Assembly (NCBI RefSeq): GCF_044465595.1
Contig: NZ_JBITLV010000004.1
Location: 62,001 to 126,000, forward strand
Origin: Spongisporangium articulatum
GTDB lineage: Bacteria > Actinomycetota > Actinomycetes > Actinomycetales > Kineosporiaceae
Direction: 5' to 3'
Length of the DNA stretch: 64,000 nt
Shown here: in pieces, positions 24,400 through 32,539 of the stretch
How positions within the stretch are numbered: the first letter of the stretch is position 1
Layout of the letters: every line of letters starts with the position of its first letter
Notes under the pieces: generated by a model
What the model was told of the DNA's origin: nothing
The model's input: only the letters and a program-made list of their open reading frames with translations
Databases searched by the model: none
Made by a program: the position numbers and the translations under genes

Positions 24400-25968
24400 A
24401 TGGATGCGACGGTGATCCCGATGGCGGGCAGCAGATCGCGGGCCGGAACGCGTTCCGTGCTGGCCGGGGCCGACCGGGCCAGTGGTGAACGGCAGGTCCG
24501 GCGGCGGCGCACCACGCCACTGCTGGCCGCGCGGGAGGGCCAGGCCCCCGCCGAGGCGCCCGAGGTCGAGGCGCCCGCGGTGAAGGCTCCGGCGGTGAAG
24601 GCTCCGGCGAAGAAGGCCGGGGCCACGAAGGGCGCGGCGAAGAAGGCCTCGGCCGCCCGGAAGCAGCCCACGGTGAAGAAGGCGGCCGCCACGAAGGGTC
24701 CGGCGGCGAAGGCTCCGTCGGCGAAGGTTCCGGCGGCGAAGGTTCCGGCGGCGAAGGCTCCGGCGGCGAAGGCTTCTGCCTCGAAGACGGCCGCACAGAA
24801 GAGCACGTCGCCCGCCGCCAAGGCGGCCGCGGCGCCGAAGGCCCCGGCGGCCCCGGCCCCGGCCCCGGAACCCGCGGGGACGTCGTCCACCGGCAGCACC
24901 CCGGGCAGCACTCCCGGCAGCACTCCGGGCATGCGCCCGGCCTTCCGGCCCGCCCCGGCGAGTGGGGAGGCGTCGCCCACGCCGCGTGTCGTGGCCGCGT
25001 CCGCCGCCCACGCGCCGCTGCCCGAGGGCGGCACGCAGTCCATGGCCTGGATGATGGTCGCGCAGATGGGCGAGGCCCTGGCGGACATGGTCGGCGAGGC
25101 CGTCGCCGACCAGGTGAAGAGCGTCGAGCTGCCCGAGAAGCTCACCGAGCTGCTGGGGTACGTGGGCCGGCGGCTGTCCGGTGAGTACGACCTCGACGAC
25201 TTCGGCTTCGACCCCGAGTTCACCGACCTGGTCTGGATGGGCCTGATGCGCCCGGTCTACCGGCGCTGGTTCCGGGTCGAGGTGCGGGGCGTGGAGAACC
25301 TGCCCCTCGCGTCCGAGGGGGGCGCGCTGATCGTGGCCAACCACTCGGGCACGGTCCCGGTCGACGCACTGATGACCGCGATCGCCGTCCACGACGAGCA
25401 TCCCGAGCACCGGTTCATGCGCACGCTGGCCGCCGACCTGGTGTTCCAGCTGCCTTTCGTCTCGGAGCTGGCCCGGCGCACCGGCTCGACCCTGGCCTCC
25501 AACCCGGACGCCGAGAAGCTGCTCTCCGACGGCAACATCGTCGGTGTGTGGCCCGAGGGCTTCAAGGGGGTCGGCAAGCCGTTCAGCGAGCGGTACAAGT
25601 TGCAGCGGTTCGGCCGGGGCGGTTTCGTGTCGGCCGCGCTGCGCACCCGCACGCCGATCGTGCCGTGCTCCATCGTGGGCGCCGAGGAGATCTACCCGAT
25701 CGTCGGCAACATCCCGTCGCTGGCCCGGTTGATGGGCGTGCCGTACATCCCGATCACACCGTTCTTTCCGTGGCTCGGGCTGCTGGGCGCCGTCCCGCTG
25801 CCGAGCAAGTGGCTGATCGAGTTCGGCCCGCCGCTGCGCACCGACCAGTACGCGCCCGGGGCCGAGGACGACCCGATGCTGGTCTTCGACCTGACCGACC
25901 AGGTGCGGCAGAGCATCCAGCAGACGCTCTACGCCCTGCTCGTCCAGCGCCGATCGATCTTCTTCTGA
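24400..25968 (+). CDS. lysophospholipid acyltransferase with Lys/Ala/Pro-rich N-terminal tail
   Basis: The 522-residue protein has two parts. Residues about 45-150 are a low-complexity tail of KAPAAK-like repeats, resembling histone H1 or actinobacterial AlaLys-rich DNA-binding tails. The rest is a PlsC-type acyltransferase (Rv0502-like): the His-containing motif ANHSGTVPVDAL with His315, a GRGGFVSAAL segment and WPEGFKGVGK from Trp384. It should acylate lysophospholipids at the inner membrane face. ATG 24400 is 2 nt after the epimerase stop, so they are co-transcribed. The tail could bind acidic lipids, nucleic acid or polyphosphate. Confidence 0.87.
   Translation: MDATVIPMAGSRSRAGTRSVLAGADRASGERQVRRRRTTPLLAAREGQAPAEAPEVEAPAVKAPAVKAPAKKAGATKGAAKKASAARKQPTVKKAAATKGPAAKAPSAKVPAAKVPAAKAPAAKASASKTAAQKSTSPAAKAAAAPKAPAAPAPAPEPAGTSSTGSTPGSTPGSTPGMRPAFRPAPASGEASPTPRVVAASAAHAPLPEGGTQSMAWMMVAQMGEALADMVGEAVADQVKSVELPEKLTELLGYVGRRLSGEYDLDDFGFDPEFTDLVWMGLMRPVYRRWFRVEVRGVENLPLASEGGALIVANHSGTVPVDALMTAIAVHDEHPEHRFMRTLAADLVFQLPFVSELARRTGSTLASNPDAEKLLSDGNIVGVWPEGFKGVGKPFSERYKLQRFGRGGFVSAALRTRTPIVPCSIVGAEEIYPIVGNIPSLARLMGVPYIPITPFFPWLGLLGAVPLPSKWLIEFGPPLRTDQYAPGAEDDPMLVFDLTDQVRQSIQQTLYALLVQRRSIFF
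24701..24775. repeat. five tandem 15-bp units inside the acyltransferase gene
   Basis: Units of the form CGGCGGCGAAGGYTC repeat five times with few changes and encode PAAKV/PAAKA/PSAKV pentapeptides. This is a coding minisatellite likely to vary in copy number. Confidence 0.8.
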
Positions 25969-25980
25969 CCCTCGCCCCGG

Positions 25981-26054
25981 TCGGCGTGCCGAACCAAAGC
26001 ACAGGAATTCGGCTCCTCACCGTCGATTCTCTGTGCTTTGGCTGGGCGCGCCGA
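25981..26054. repeat. long imperfect palindrome, family A copy 2, between convergent genes
   Basis: The arms (about 25981-26005 and 26026-26054) share CCAAAGCACAG / CTGTGCTTTGG and flanking CGGCG..CGCCG with family A copy 1. It fills the gap between two convergent genes and probably terminates transcription in both directions. Confidence 0.7.
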
Positions 26055-26059
26055 GGGGG

Positions 26060-27097
26060 TCAGGGGAGGCGGGGGGCGATCAGGACGTCGACCAGGTCCG
26101 AGTAGTTGGTCGCGCCCGCGACGCCGACCAGGTCGGCCGCCGTGGTGTCGGGGGTCAGCACGGACACGAACACCGCCACCAGCTTCAGGTCCGGCACCAC
26201 CTCGACCAGCTGCCCGCCCCGACCGGCGGCCGCGATCGCGGGGTGGCCGCCGGCGGCGTCCGTCCACACGGCGAACCCGTAGCCGGGGAACTTCTCGGTC
26301 GTGCCGGTGAAGACGTACTGCGTCGACATCGCGTCCACCCAGGCCGCCGGGACCAGCGGCCGGCCGTACCAGGTGCCGCGGTCGAGCCACAGCTGCCCGA
26401 GCGTCACCAGGTCGTGGACGGTGAGCCCGGCCCGGTCGGTGAGACCGGCCCGGTCGGTGAGACCGAGCGGCCCGTAGAGCTTCTCGCGCGCGTAGGCGTC
26501 GACGGTGCGCCCCGTCGCCTGCTCCAGCACCGCGGTCAGGAGCAGGGTGTCGGCACCGGAGTAGGCGAAGCGCTCACCGGGCTCGGCGACCAGCCCATGG
26601 GTCAGCACCCAGGCGACGCGCTCGCGGGCCGGGACGTCGGCGACCTGGGCGGCGTAGGCGTCGTCCTGCATCAGGCCGGCGGTCATGCCCAGGAGCTGCC
26701 GCAGGGTGACGGCCGAGACGTCGGCGGGCATGCGACGGTGGGGCAGCAGGTCGCCCAGCCGCGCATCCAGGCCGGGCAGGTCGCCGTCGGCCAGCGCGAT
26801 GCCGACCAGGCTGCTGAGCACCGTCGTGCGGACGGCGTCGACGTCGGCGGGGGTGTCGGAGGTGAAGCCGCGCCGGTACCGCTGGTACACGGTGCGCCCG
26901 TCGACCGTGAGGGCGACCGCCTCGAGGTTGCGGTACAACCCGGTGGGGTCGGCGTCCAGGTTCGCCTGCAGCGCGGCGGCCACGTCGGCGTACGGCCGGT
27001 CGGGGGCGGCGTCGGCCCCGTGGCACCCGGCCAAGAGGGCGACCAGCACCGTGACCAGGACGGTCGCGGCGGCGGCTCTCACCCACCGGCCGGCCAC
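26060..27097 (-). CDS. beta-lactamase-fold lipoprotein without catalytic residues
   Basis: The 345-residue protein starts with a lipoprotein signal (hydrophobic stretch, LLAGC with Cys25). The remainder aligns with class C beta-lactamase/serine hydrolase proteins (LVGIALADGDL, LRQLLGMTAGL, ERFAYSGADTLLLTAVLEQATG). The SxxK nucleophile motif is replaced by A88-V-R-T91, and YxN by Y179-S-G181. It is therefore probably a non-catalytic, cell-surface binding protein. An 18-bp tandem duplication gives GLTDRAGLTDRAGLT. Convergent with the acyltransferase gene. Confidence 0.78.
   Translation of the reverse strand: MAGRWVRAAAATVLVTVLVALLAGCHGADAAPDRPYADVAAALQANLDADPTGLYRNLEAVALTVDGRTVYQRYRRGFTSDTPADVDAVRTTVLSSLVGIALADGDLPGLDARLGDLLPHRRMPADVSAVTLRQLLGMTAGLMQDDAYAAQVADVPARERVAWVLTHGLVAEPGERFAYSGADTLLLTAVLEQATGRTVDAYAREKLYGPLGLTDRAGLTDRAGLTVHDLVTLGQLWLDRGTWYGRPLVPAAWVDAMSTQYVFTGTTEKFPGYGFAVWTDAAGGHPAIAAAGRGGQLVEVVPDLKLVAVFVSVLTPDTTAADLVGVAGATNYSDLVDVLIAPRLP
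26429..26464. repeat. perfect 18-bp tandem duplication
   Basis: Two identical 18-bp units (GGCCCGGTCGGTGAGACC) lie back to back inside the lipoprotein gene and add six residues in frame, a recent-looking slippage event. Confidence 0.9.
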
Positions 27098-27195
27098 GGC
27101 TACCGGGCGGGCTTGCCCGTGGTGTAGAGCTCTGACAACCCCATGGACCGACGTTACCGGCGGAACCGCCCGAAATCAGCGCCTCAGCGCAACGT

Positions 27196-28101
27196 TTACC
27201 CGGCCGTCCGGTGGCGCCGGTTGGCGGCCAGCGCGCCCACCGCGACCCCGGCCAGCACCCCGGCCGCCGCCGACGGCAGGCCGATCCGGGCGGCCCGGCG
27301 CTTGGTGCGGTAGTCCTGCACCTGCCAGCCGTTGGCCCGCGCGTGCGCCCGCAGCGCGTGGTCCGGGTTCACCGCGACGGGGTGGCCGACCAGTGACAGC
27401 AAGGGGATGTCGTTCGCCGAGTCGGAGTACGCCACGCACCGCTTGAGGGCCAGCCCCTCGCGCTCGGCCAGCGCCCGGACCGCGGCCGCCTTCGCCTCAC
27501 CGTGCATCGCGGCGCCGACCAGCTTGCCGGTGTAGACGCCGTCCACGTGCTCGGGGACCGTGCCCAGCGCACCGGTCAGGTTGAGCCGCTCGGCGATCAC
27601 CTGGGCGATCTCGATCGGGGTGGCCGTGACCAGCCAGACCCGCTGCCCGGCGTCCTCGTGCATCCGGGCCAGGGCCAGGGTGCCGGGCCACAGCTTGTCG
27701 ATCAGCAGCTCGTCGAAGACCTCCTCGCCGACCGCCCGCATCTCCGCGACCGACCGGCCCGCGATGAAGGCCAGGGCCCGGGCCTGGACGTCGGCCACCG
27801 TCGAGGTGTTCTCACCGACCGCCATGAACTGGGCCTGCTGCCACGCGAACTTGACGATGTCGCGCCACGTCAGGAAGCCGCGCCGGTACAGGCCGCGCGC
27901 GATGTGGAAGATCGAGGCGCCGCGCACGATGGTGTTGTCGACGTCGAAGAACGCCGCCGCGGTGGGGTCGCCGACCGCGCGTTCCGACACCGTGCGCAGG
28001 GGGATGGGGCCGCTCAGCGCCGGTCTTCCGGCCGGCCGGGGCAGCGCTCGGGGGGCCAGGTACTGGCCCGGAGCCGGAGACTCGACCTCACCCGCAACCA
28101 T
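27196..28101 (-). CDS. HAD-IB family phosphatase with C-terminal membrane helix (SerB1-like)
   Basis: The 301-residue protein has HAD motif I FFDVDNTIV (Asp nucleophile and Asp+2), motif II Thr in VWLVTATP, Lys in GEAKAAAV and motif III YSDSANDIPLL. It matches the Rv0505c position and family, which dephosphorylate phosphoserine or other small phosphates. The last 35 residues form a membrane segment (AAAGVLAGVAVGALAA) with a basic end. ATG 28101 follows a TACAGT box by 7 nt. Confidence 0.9.
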   Translation of the reverse strand: MVAGEVESPAPGQYLAPRALPRPAGRPALSGPIPLRTVSERAVGDPTAAAFFDVDNTIVRGASIFHIARGLYRRGFLTWRDIVKFAWQQAQFMAVGENTSTVADVQARALAFIAGRSVAEMRAVGEEVFDELLIDKLWPGTLALARMHEDAGQRVWLVTATPIEIAQVIAERLNLTGALGTVPEHVDGVYTGKLVGAAMHGEAKAAAVRALAEREGLALKRCVAYSDSANDIPLLSLVGHPVAVNPDHALRAHARANGWQVQDYRTKRRAARIGLPSAAAGVLAGVAVGALAANRRHRTAG

Positions 28102-28108
28102 GTCCTCA

Positions 28109-28114
28109 ACTGTA
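28109..28114 (-). promoter_or_regulatory. -10 box TACAGT of the HAD gene
   Basis: TACAGT on the minus strand, 7 nt before ATG 28101; probable leaderless promoter. Confidence 0.5.
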
Positions 28115-28192
28115 CGCGCGAGGCATGTGTGAGTGGTGTGCGTCGCATCGTCCGGACGGGTGACGTTCGCCGCTTACGGACGGGTAACAACG

Positions 28193-29818
28193 TCAGGGCG
28201 TGACGGAGGTCAACACACCGTCGATGTCGTGGTCGTAGACCAGCACCTGCGTCCCGCGCCCGGCCGCGATCACGCGGGCCGGCGGGCCGAACTGGGCGTC
28301 CCGCGTGGCCGCCGAGCAGCCGCTCAGGGTCAGGGCGTCGGGCACCCAGACGACGAACACCCGCGGAGCCGGCCGCGTCAGCCGCGACGTGTCGGACAAC
28401 CACTGCCGGGTCGCCAGCCGGTGGTTGCTGCAGACCAGCTCCACCGACGTGCGGGGCCGCCCGGCCAGGTAGGCGTTGATCGTCCCGGCCCAGAAGGGCG
28501 CGTACCCCTTGTCGGCGCCCGCGGACCGCACCGCCCGGACGACGGACGCCTGGTACTCGAGGTCGGGCGAGGGTCGGGAGGCCGCGTCCAGGGCCGCGGC
28601 GGCCGTCGTCCCGCCGGTGAGCGCCGCGGCGACGACCAGTAACCCGGCCAGGGGCGCGACCAGCCGCGGCCGCCGGGCCCGCAGCACTGGCGCCAGCACG
28701 GCGGTGGCGAGCGCCGCGTCGTACACGATCAGCACGAGGTAGCGGCTGGTCCGGATGTCCTGCGCGTACCAGCTGAGCAGGTAGGCGGCGATCACCAGCG
28801 GCCAGTGCAGCCCGAGGAACACCGGCAGCAGCTGCCGGCGTCGCCAGCCGACGACGGCCAGCGCGCTCGACGCCGCCAGGGTGAGCGCGAGGGCCACCAG
28901 CAGCAGGACGTGCGCGGCGTCGTCCACCGGGCCCCTCGACCAGTCGTCGACGCCCAGCTGCACACCGACCCCGGGCGGCAGCAGCACCACGTGGTCCCAG
29001 ACCGCGGCCAGCGACTCGGCCAGCGTCTTCCCGCCGTCGCCGGTCTCGAACCCGGCGAGCGCGACCAGCCGCACCAGCACGGGGTACAGCACGAACGAGC
29101 CCGCCAACGACCCGGCCAGCCACAGGTAGCGCCCGTCGCGCTCGAGCCCCCACAGCCGGGCTCGCAGGCCGTACCAGACCAGGCAGGCGACCAGAAGCGG
29201 TGCGGCGACGAGGATCTCGAAGTACGGGTCGTCGAGCCAGAAGACCGCCAGCCCGAACGCCACGCCGAGCGCCGCGGCGAGCCGGGGCCCGAACCGGCCC
29301 GGCGTCGTCCGCTCGCCCTGCAGGTAGCGCGCGGCGAGCGCCAGCAGCAGGAAGCACAGCCCGAGTTCGATGTTGCGGTAGTTCGGCAGCATCCGGTTGC
29401 CGGCCACGCCGCCGCCCAGGGCGGCCAGCCAGGTCAGCGGGACGGTCAGCTCCCACCAGCGGGCGGTCGGCGCGAGCAGCCGGGCCGCCAGGCCGAGCAG
29501 CACGAACGTGATCGCGTTCAGCGCCAGCACCGCCCCGAGGATGCGGGCCGGCGGCGACAGCGGCAGCAGTTCCAGCACCACGTAGACCGGCAGCTTCAGC
29601 ACCCAGGTGTCCGGCGGGACGTACGTCGTGACGTGGCCGACGTCCAGCCACGTCGTGATCAGCGCCTGCTGGGCCACGGAGTCGGACGTGTAGACGGTGC
29701 GCGGGTGCTTGGTGGCGGCGATCGCCATCACCGTGAGGGCCGGGAGCAGCGTCGGGCCCAGCACGGGCATCAGTCGCGTGAGCACGGGCGTGGCTGCTCG
29801 CCCTCCTGGCCTGCGCAC
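28193..29818 (-). CDS. polytopic membrane protein, glycosyltransferase-like
   Basis: 541 residues with about eleven membrane helices and a C-terminal extracytoplasmic region of roughly 130 residues. The layout, with an early loop containing YTSDSVAQQALITTW and a WLDDPYFEI segment, resembles GT-C-type or PMT-like membrane glycosyltransferases, but no catalytic signature can be assigned with confidence. GTG 29818 is chosen because TAGGGT lies 7 nt before it and the longer frame would run into the divergent glutaredoxin gene. Function unknown. Confidence 0.72.
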   Translation of the reverse strand: MRRPGGRAATPVLTRLMPVLGPTLLPALTVMAIAATKHPRTVYTSDSVAQQALITTWLDVGHVTTYVPPDTWVLKLPVYVVLELLPLSPPARILGAVLALNAITFVLLGLAARLLAPTARWWELTVPLTWLAALGGGVAGNRMLPNYRNIELGLCFLLLALAARYLQGERTTPGRFGPRLAAALGVAFGLAVFWLDDPYFEILVAAPLLVACLVWYGLRARLWGLERDGRYLWLAGSLAGSFVLYPVLVRLVALAGFETGDGGKTLAESLAAVWDHVVLLPPGVGVQLGVDDWSRGPVDDAAHVLLLVALALTLAASSALAVVGWRRRQLLPVFLGLHWPLVIAAYLLSWYAQDIRTSRYLVLIVYDAALATAVLAPVLRARRPRLVAPLAGLLVVAAALTGGTTAAAALDAASRPSPDLEYQASVVRAVRSAGADKGYAPFWAGTINAYLAGRPRTSVELVCSNHRLATRQWLSDTSRLTRPAPRVFVVWVPDALTLSGCSAATRDAQFGPPARVIAAGRGTQVLVYDHDIDGVLTSVTP

Positions 29819-29825
29819 CCGCCCG

Positions 29826-29831
29826 ACCCTA
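29826..29831 (-). promoter_or_regulatory. -10 box TAGGGT of the polytopic membrane protein gene
   Basis: TAGGGT on the minus strand, 7 nt before GTG 29818. Confidence 0.5.
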
Positions 29832-29885
29832 CAGATCGTCCGGCGCGCGCTGCGCCGTTCGGGTGATGCACCCCTCTGCGCGGGA

Positions 29886-29891
29886 TAGGCT
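29886..29891 (+). promoter_or_regulatory. -10 box TAGGCT of the glutaredoxin gene
   Basis: TAGGCT ends 6 nt before GTG 29898. Confidence 0.55.
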
Positions 29892-29897
29892 GCCGTC

Positions 29898-30218
29898 GTG
29901 GGACCGACGCCCGAACCCGAGGCGGCCGCTCCCGGCGTCCGGCCAGGAAGCGCGCCGCGCATCACCCTCATCGGCAAACCCGGCTGTCACCTCTGCGACG
30001 ACGCGCGGCTCGTGGTGCGCCGTGTGGCGGAGGACACAGGGGCGGGGTGGGCCGAGCGCTCGATCCTGGACGACGCCGACCTGTTCACCCGGTACGCCGA
30101 GCAGATCCCGGTCGTGCTGGTGGACGGCGAACCGCACGACGTCTTCCGGGTCGACGAGAGCCGCCTGCGGGGTGCTCTGGCCGGTCGGCGGCGGTGGTTC
30201 CGAGACCGCCGAAGGTGA
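29898..30218 (+). CDS. glutaredoxin family protein (Rv0508-like)
   Basis: 106 residues. After a 20-residue variable start comes a thioredoxin fold, ITLIGKPGCHLCDDARLVV, with the C-x-x-C redox pair, a cis-Pro loop (AEQIPVVLVDGEP) and a short basic tail. It probably performs dithiol exchange or acts with mycothiol. The stop lies 12 nt before the Rex operator at the head of the heme operon. Confidence 0.9.
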   Translation: MGPTPEPEAAAPGVRPGSAPRITLIGKPGCHLCDDARLVVRRVAEDTGAGWAERSILDDADLFTRYAEQIPVVLVDGEPHDVFRVDESRLRGALAGRRRWFRDRRR

Positions 30219-30229
30219 CGCTCGCGACT

Positions 30230-30247
30230 TTGTGCGTGCGTTCACAA
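30230..30247. promoter_or_regulatory. Rex operator (ROP)
   Basis: TTGTGCGTGCGTTCACAA matches the Rex site TTGTGAANNNNTTCACAA in both outer half-sites. It covers the -35 region of the TAGGCT promoter at 30253-30258, so Rex should repress rex and the hem genes when NADH is low. Confidence 0.85.
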
Positions 30248-30252
30248 GTGCA

Positions 30253-30258
30253 TAGGCT
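30253..30258 (+). promoter_or_regulatory. -10 box TAGGCT of the rex-hem operon
   Basis: TAGGCT lies 6 nt after the Rex operator. The rex start is 80 nt further on and has its own Shine-Dalgarno, so this transcript has a leader of roughly 75 nt. Confidence 0.6.
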
Positions 30259-30338
30259 GTTGCCGCCCCAGCAGATCCACGTCAGCTGACCAGGTACCGA
30301 CCGCAATCTGGGCCGTCATCGAAGGAGCCGGCAAGCCC

Positions 30339-31115
30339 GTGAGTCGTCAACGACCGCAACGGTTGGGCGTGCGAACGCGCCCCACCCGTGACGGCATCCC
30401 CGACGCCACGGTCTCCCGCCTGCCCGTCTACCTGCAGGCTCTGACCGGTCTCGCCGAGAGTGGTGTCCCCACCGTCTCATCCGAGGAACTGGCCGCGCTC
30501 GCCGGGGTCAACTCCGCGAAGCTGCGCAAGGACCTCTCGCACCTGGGTTCGTACGGGACCCGCGGGGTCGGCTACGACGTCGAGTACCTCGTGCAGCACA
30601 TCTCCGCCGAGCTCGGCCTGACCCAGGACTGGCGGGTCGTCATCGTCGGGGTCGGCAACCTGGGTCGCGCGCTGGCCAACTACGGCGGCTTCGGGTCGCG
30701 CGGGTTCAGCGTCGCCGCGCTGGTCGACGCGGGGGCCGACATCGTCGGGACGGCGGTCGCGGGGCTCCCCGTGCTGCCGCTGACCGAGCTGGAGCGCGTG
30801 GTCCGCGACCTGCGGGTGCAGATCGGCGTGGTCGCCACCCCGGCCGACGTGGCCCAGGAGGTCTGCGACCGGCTGGTCTCGGCGGGCGTGACCGGTGTCC
30901 TGAACTTCGCCCCCTGCGTGCTGTCGGTGCCGAACGGCGTCATGGTCCGGCGCGTCGACCTCTCCACCGAGCTGCAGATCCTGGCTTTCCACGAGCAGCG
31001 CCGGGCCGCCTCCGATCTCGCCGAGGACCTGTCGAGCGACCTGGCCGGCGGGCTGTTCGACGACGACGCGACGATCGCGCCGCCGGTCGACCTCCCGAAG
31101 GAGGCGGCCGGATGA
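30339..31115 (+). CDS. rex: redox-sensing transcriptional repressor Rex
   Basis: Rex senses the NADH/NAD+ ratio and represses respiratory genes when the ratio is low. The 258-residue protein has a winged helix-turn-helix (VSSEELAALAGVNSAKLRKD, LSHLGSYGTRGVGYDVEYL) and a Rossmann domain (VIVGVGNLGRALANYGGF) and ends with the helix that swaps between subunits (ELQILAFHEQRRA). GTG 30339 has GAAGGAG 11 nt upstream. Its own operator lies in front. The stop overlaps hemA. Confidence 0.96.
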   Translation: MSRQRPQRLGVRTRPTRDGIPDATVSRLPVYLQALTGLAESGVPTVSSEELAALAGVNSAKLRKDLSHLGSYGTRGVGYDVEYLVQHISAELGLTQDWRVVIVGVGNLGRALANYGGFGSRGFSVAALVDAGADIVGTAVAGLPVLPLTELERVVRDLRVQIGVVATPADVAQEVCDRLVSAGVTGVLNFAPCVLSVPNGVMVRRVDLSTELQILAFHEQRRAASDLAEDLSSDLAGGLFDDDATIAPPVDLPKEAAG

Positions 31116-32539
31116 GCACCCTGATCGTGGGCCTGTCCCACCGCACCGCCTCGATCGACCTGCTCGAGCGGGCCACCCTGACCGGCGAGCAGGCCGAGAA
31201 GCTGGCGCTGGAGCTGACCGACGCCGTCGAGGTGCGCGAGGCCGTCTGCCTGGTCACGTGCAACCGCCTGGAGATCTACGCGGACGTCGAGCGGTTCCAC
31301 GGCGGCGTCGACGAGATCGGCACCGGGCTGGCCCGGGCGACCGGGGTGCCGCTCGACGAGCTGTCCCAGCACCTGTACGTGCACTACGACGCGGCCGCGG
31401 TCGCCCACGTGTTCCGGGTGGCCAGCGGGCTGGACTCGATGGCCGTCGGCGAGGCGCAGATCCTCGGGCAGGTCCGCACGGCGATGCGCACCGGCCAGTC
31501 GTCCGGCACCGTGGGGCGGTCGCTGTCGCACCTGCTCCAGAACTCCCTGCGGGTCGGCAAGCGCGCGCACAGCGAGACCCGGCTCGATCAGGCCGGTCCC
31601 GACCTCGTCGAGTACGGACTGGAGGCCGCCGCGACCCTGCTGGGCGGGGCACCCGGGGCGCCGTCGATGGCCGGCCGTGAGGTGCTCGTGCTCGGCGCCG
31701 GTGCGATGAGCGGCCTGGCCGCCGCCTCCGCCCAGCGCGCCGGGGCCGCCGGCATCACCGTGATCAGCCGGACCGCCGAGAAGGCGCACCGGTTGGCCGA
31801 TTCCGTGGGCGGCCGCCGGCTGCCGCTCGACCGGCTGGCCGAGGCCCTCGAGGCCGCGGACGTCGTCCTGGCCTGCGCCGGGGCGACCGAGCACCTGGTG
31901 ACCGTGGCGGCCGCCCGAGACGCCCAGGCGGCGCGGGGCGGGCGCGCGCAGGTGTACGTCGACGTGGCCCTCCCGCGCGACGTCGAACCCGAGGTGGCGA
32001 CGCTGCCCGGCGTGCACGTGCTCGACCTGGAACGGCTCGGGGCCGACCTGGCCGAGCGCGGCCTCGCCGAGGACCTCGCCGCCGCGCGGGCGCTGGTGGC
32101 CGACGAGGTCACCGCCTACCTGGCCGGCCAGCGGTCCGAGGCGGTCAGCCCGACCGTCGTCGCGTTGCGCGAGATGGCTCTTGGGGTGGTCACGTCGGAG
32201 CTGGAGCGGCTCAACCAGCGGCTCGACGCGCGGTCGGAGCCGGTCGGCGACGACGTGCGCGCCGAGCTCGAGCAGGCTGTGCACCGGGTGGTCGAGAAGC
32301 TGCTGCACTCGCCGACCGTGCGGGTCAAGGAGCTGGCCGCCGAACCGGGTGGCACCAGCTACGCGACCGCGCTGCGGGCCCTGTTCAACCTGGGGCCGGA
32401 ACCCGCCGAGGCGGTCACCGGGCTGCCGTCGGACCTGCCGGTCCCCGTGCGGGTCTCGCCGCCCGTGACCAGCGAGCACGGCCTCGACCTGACCTCCCTG
32501 CGCGCCGCCGACCCGTCGTCGGGGGAGGTGCCGCGATGA
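31112..32539 (+). CDS. hemA: glutamyl-tRNA reductase
   Basis: HemA reduces glutamyl-tRNA to glutamate-1-semialdehyde with NADPH, the first step of C5-pathway heme synthesis. The 475-residue enzyme carries catalytic Cys50 in LVTCNRLEIY, the AVGEAQILGQVRTA signature, the NADPH loop VLVLGAGAMSGLAA and a C-terminal dimerisation domain with an added tail of about 40 residues. ATG overlaps the rex stop by 4 nt. Confidence 0.97.
   Translation: MSTLIVGLSHRTASIDLLERATLTGEQAEKLALELTDAVEVREAVCLVTCNRLEIYADVERFHGGVDEIGTGLARATGVPLDELSQHLYVHYDAAAVAHVFRVASGLDSMAVGEAQILGQVRTAMRTGQSSGTVGRSLSHLLQNSLRVGKRAHSETRLDQAGPDLVEYGLEAAATLLGGAPGAPSMAGREVLVLGAGAMSGLAAASAQRAGAAGITVISRTAEKAHRLADSVGGRRLPLDRLAEALEAADVVLACAGATEHLVTVAAARDAQAARGGRAQVYVDVALPRDVEPEVATLPGVHVLDLERLGADLAERGLAEDLAAARALVADEVTAYLAGQRSEAVSPTVVALREMALGVVTSELERLNQRLDARSEPVGDDVRAELEQAVHRVVEKLLHSPTVRVKELAAEPGGTSYATALRALFNLGPEPAEAVTGLPSDLPVPVRVSPPVTSEHGLDLTSLRAADPSSGEVPR

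Noticed and set aside
24701..24775. CRISPR-like regular repeats
   Set aside because: The 15-bp units are contiguous without spacers and encode PAAK pentapeptides in frame.
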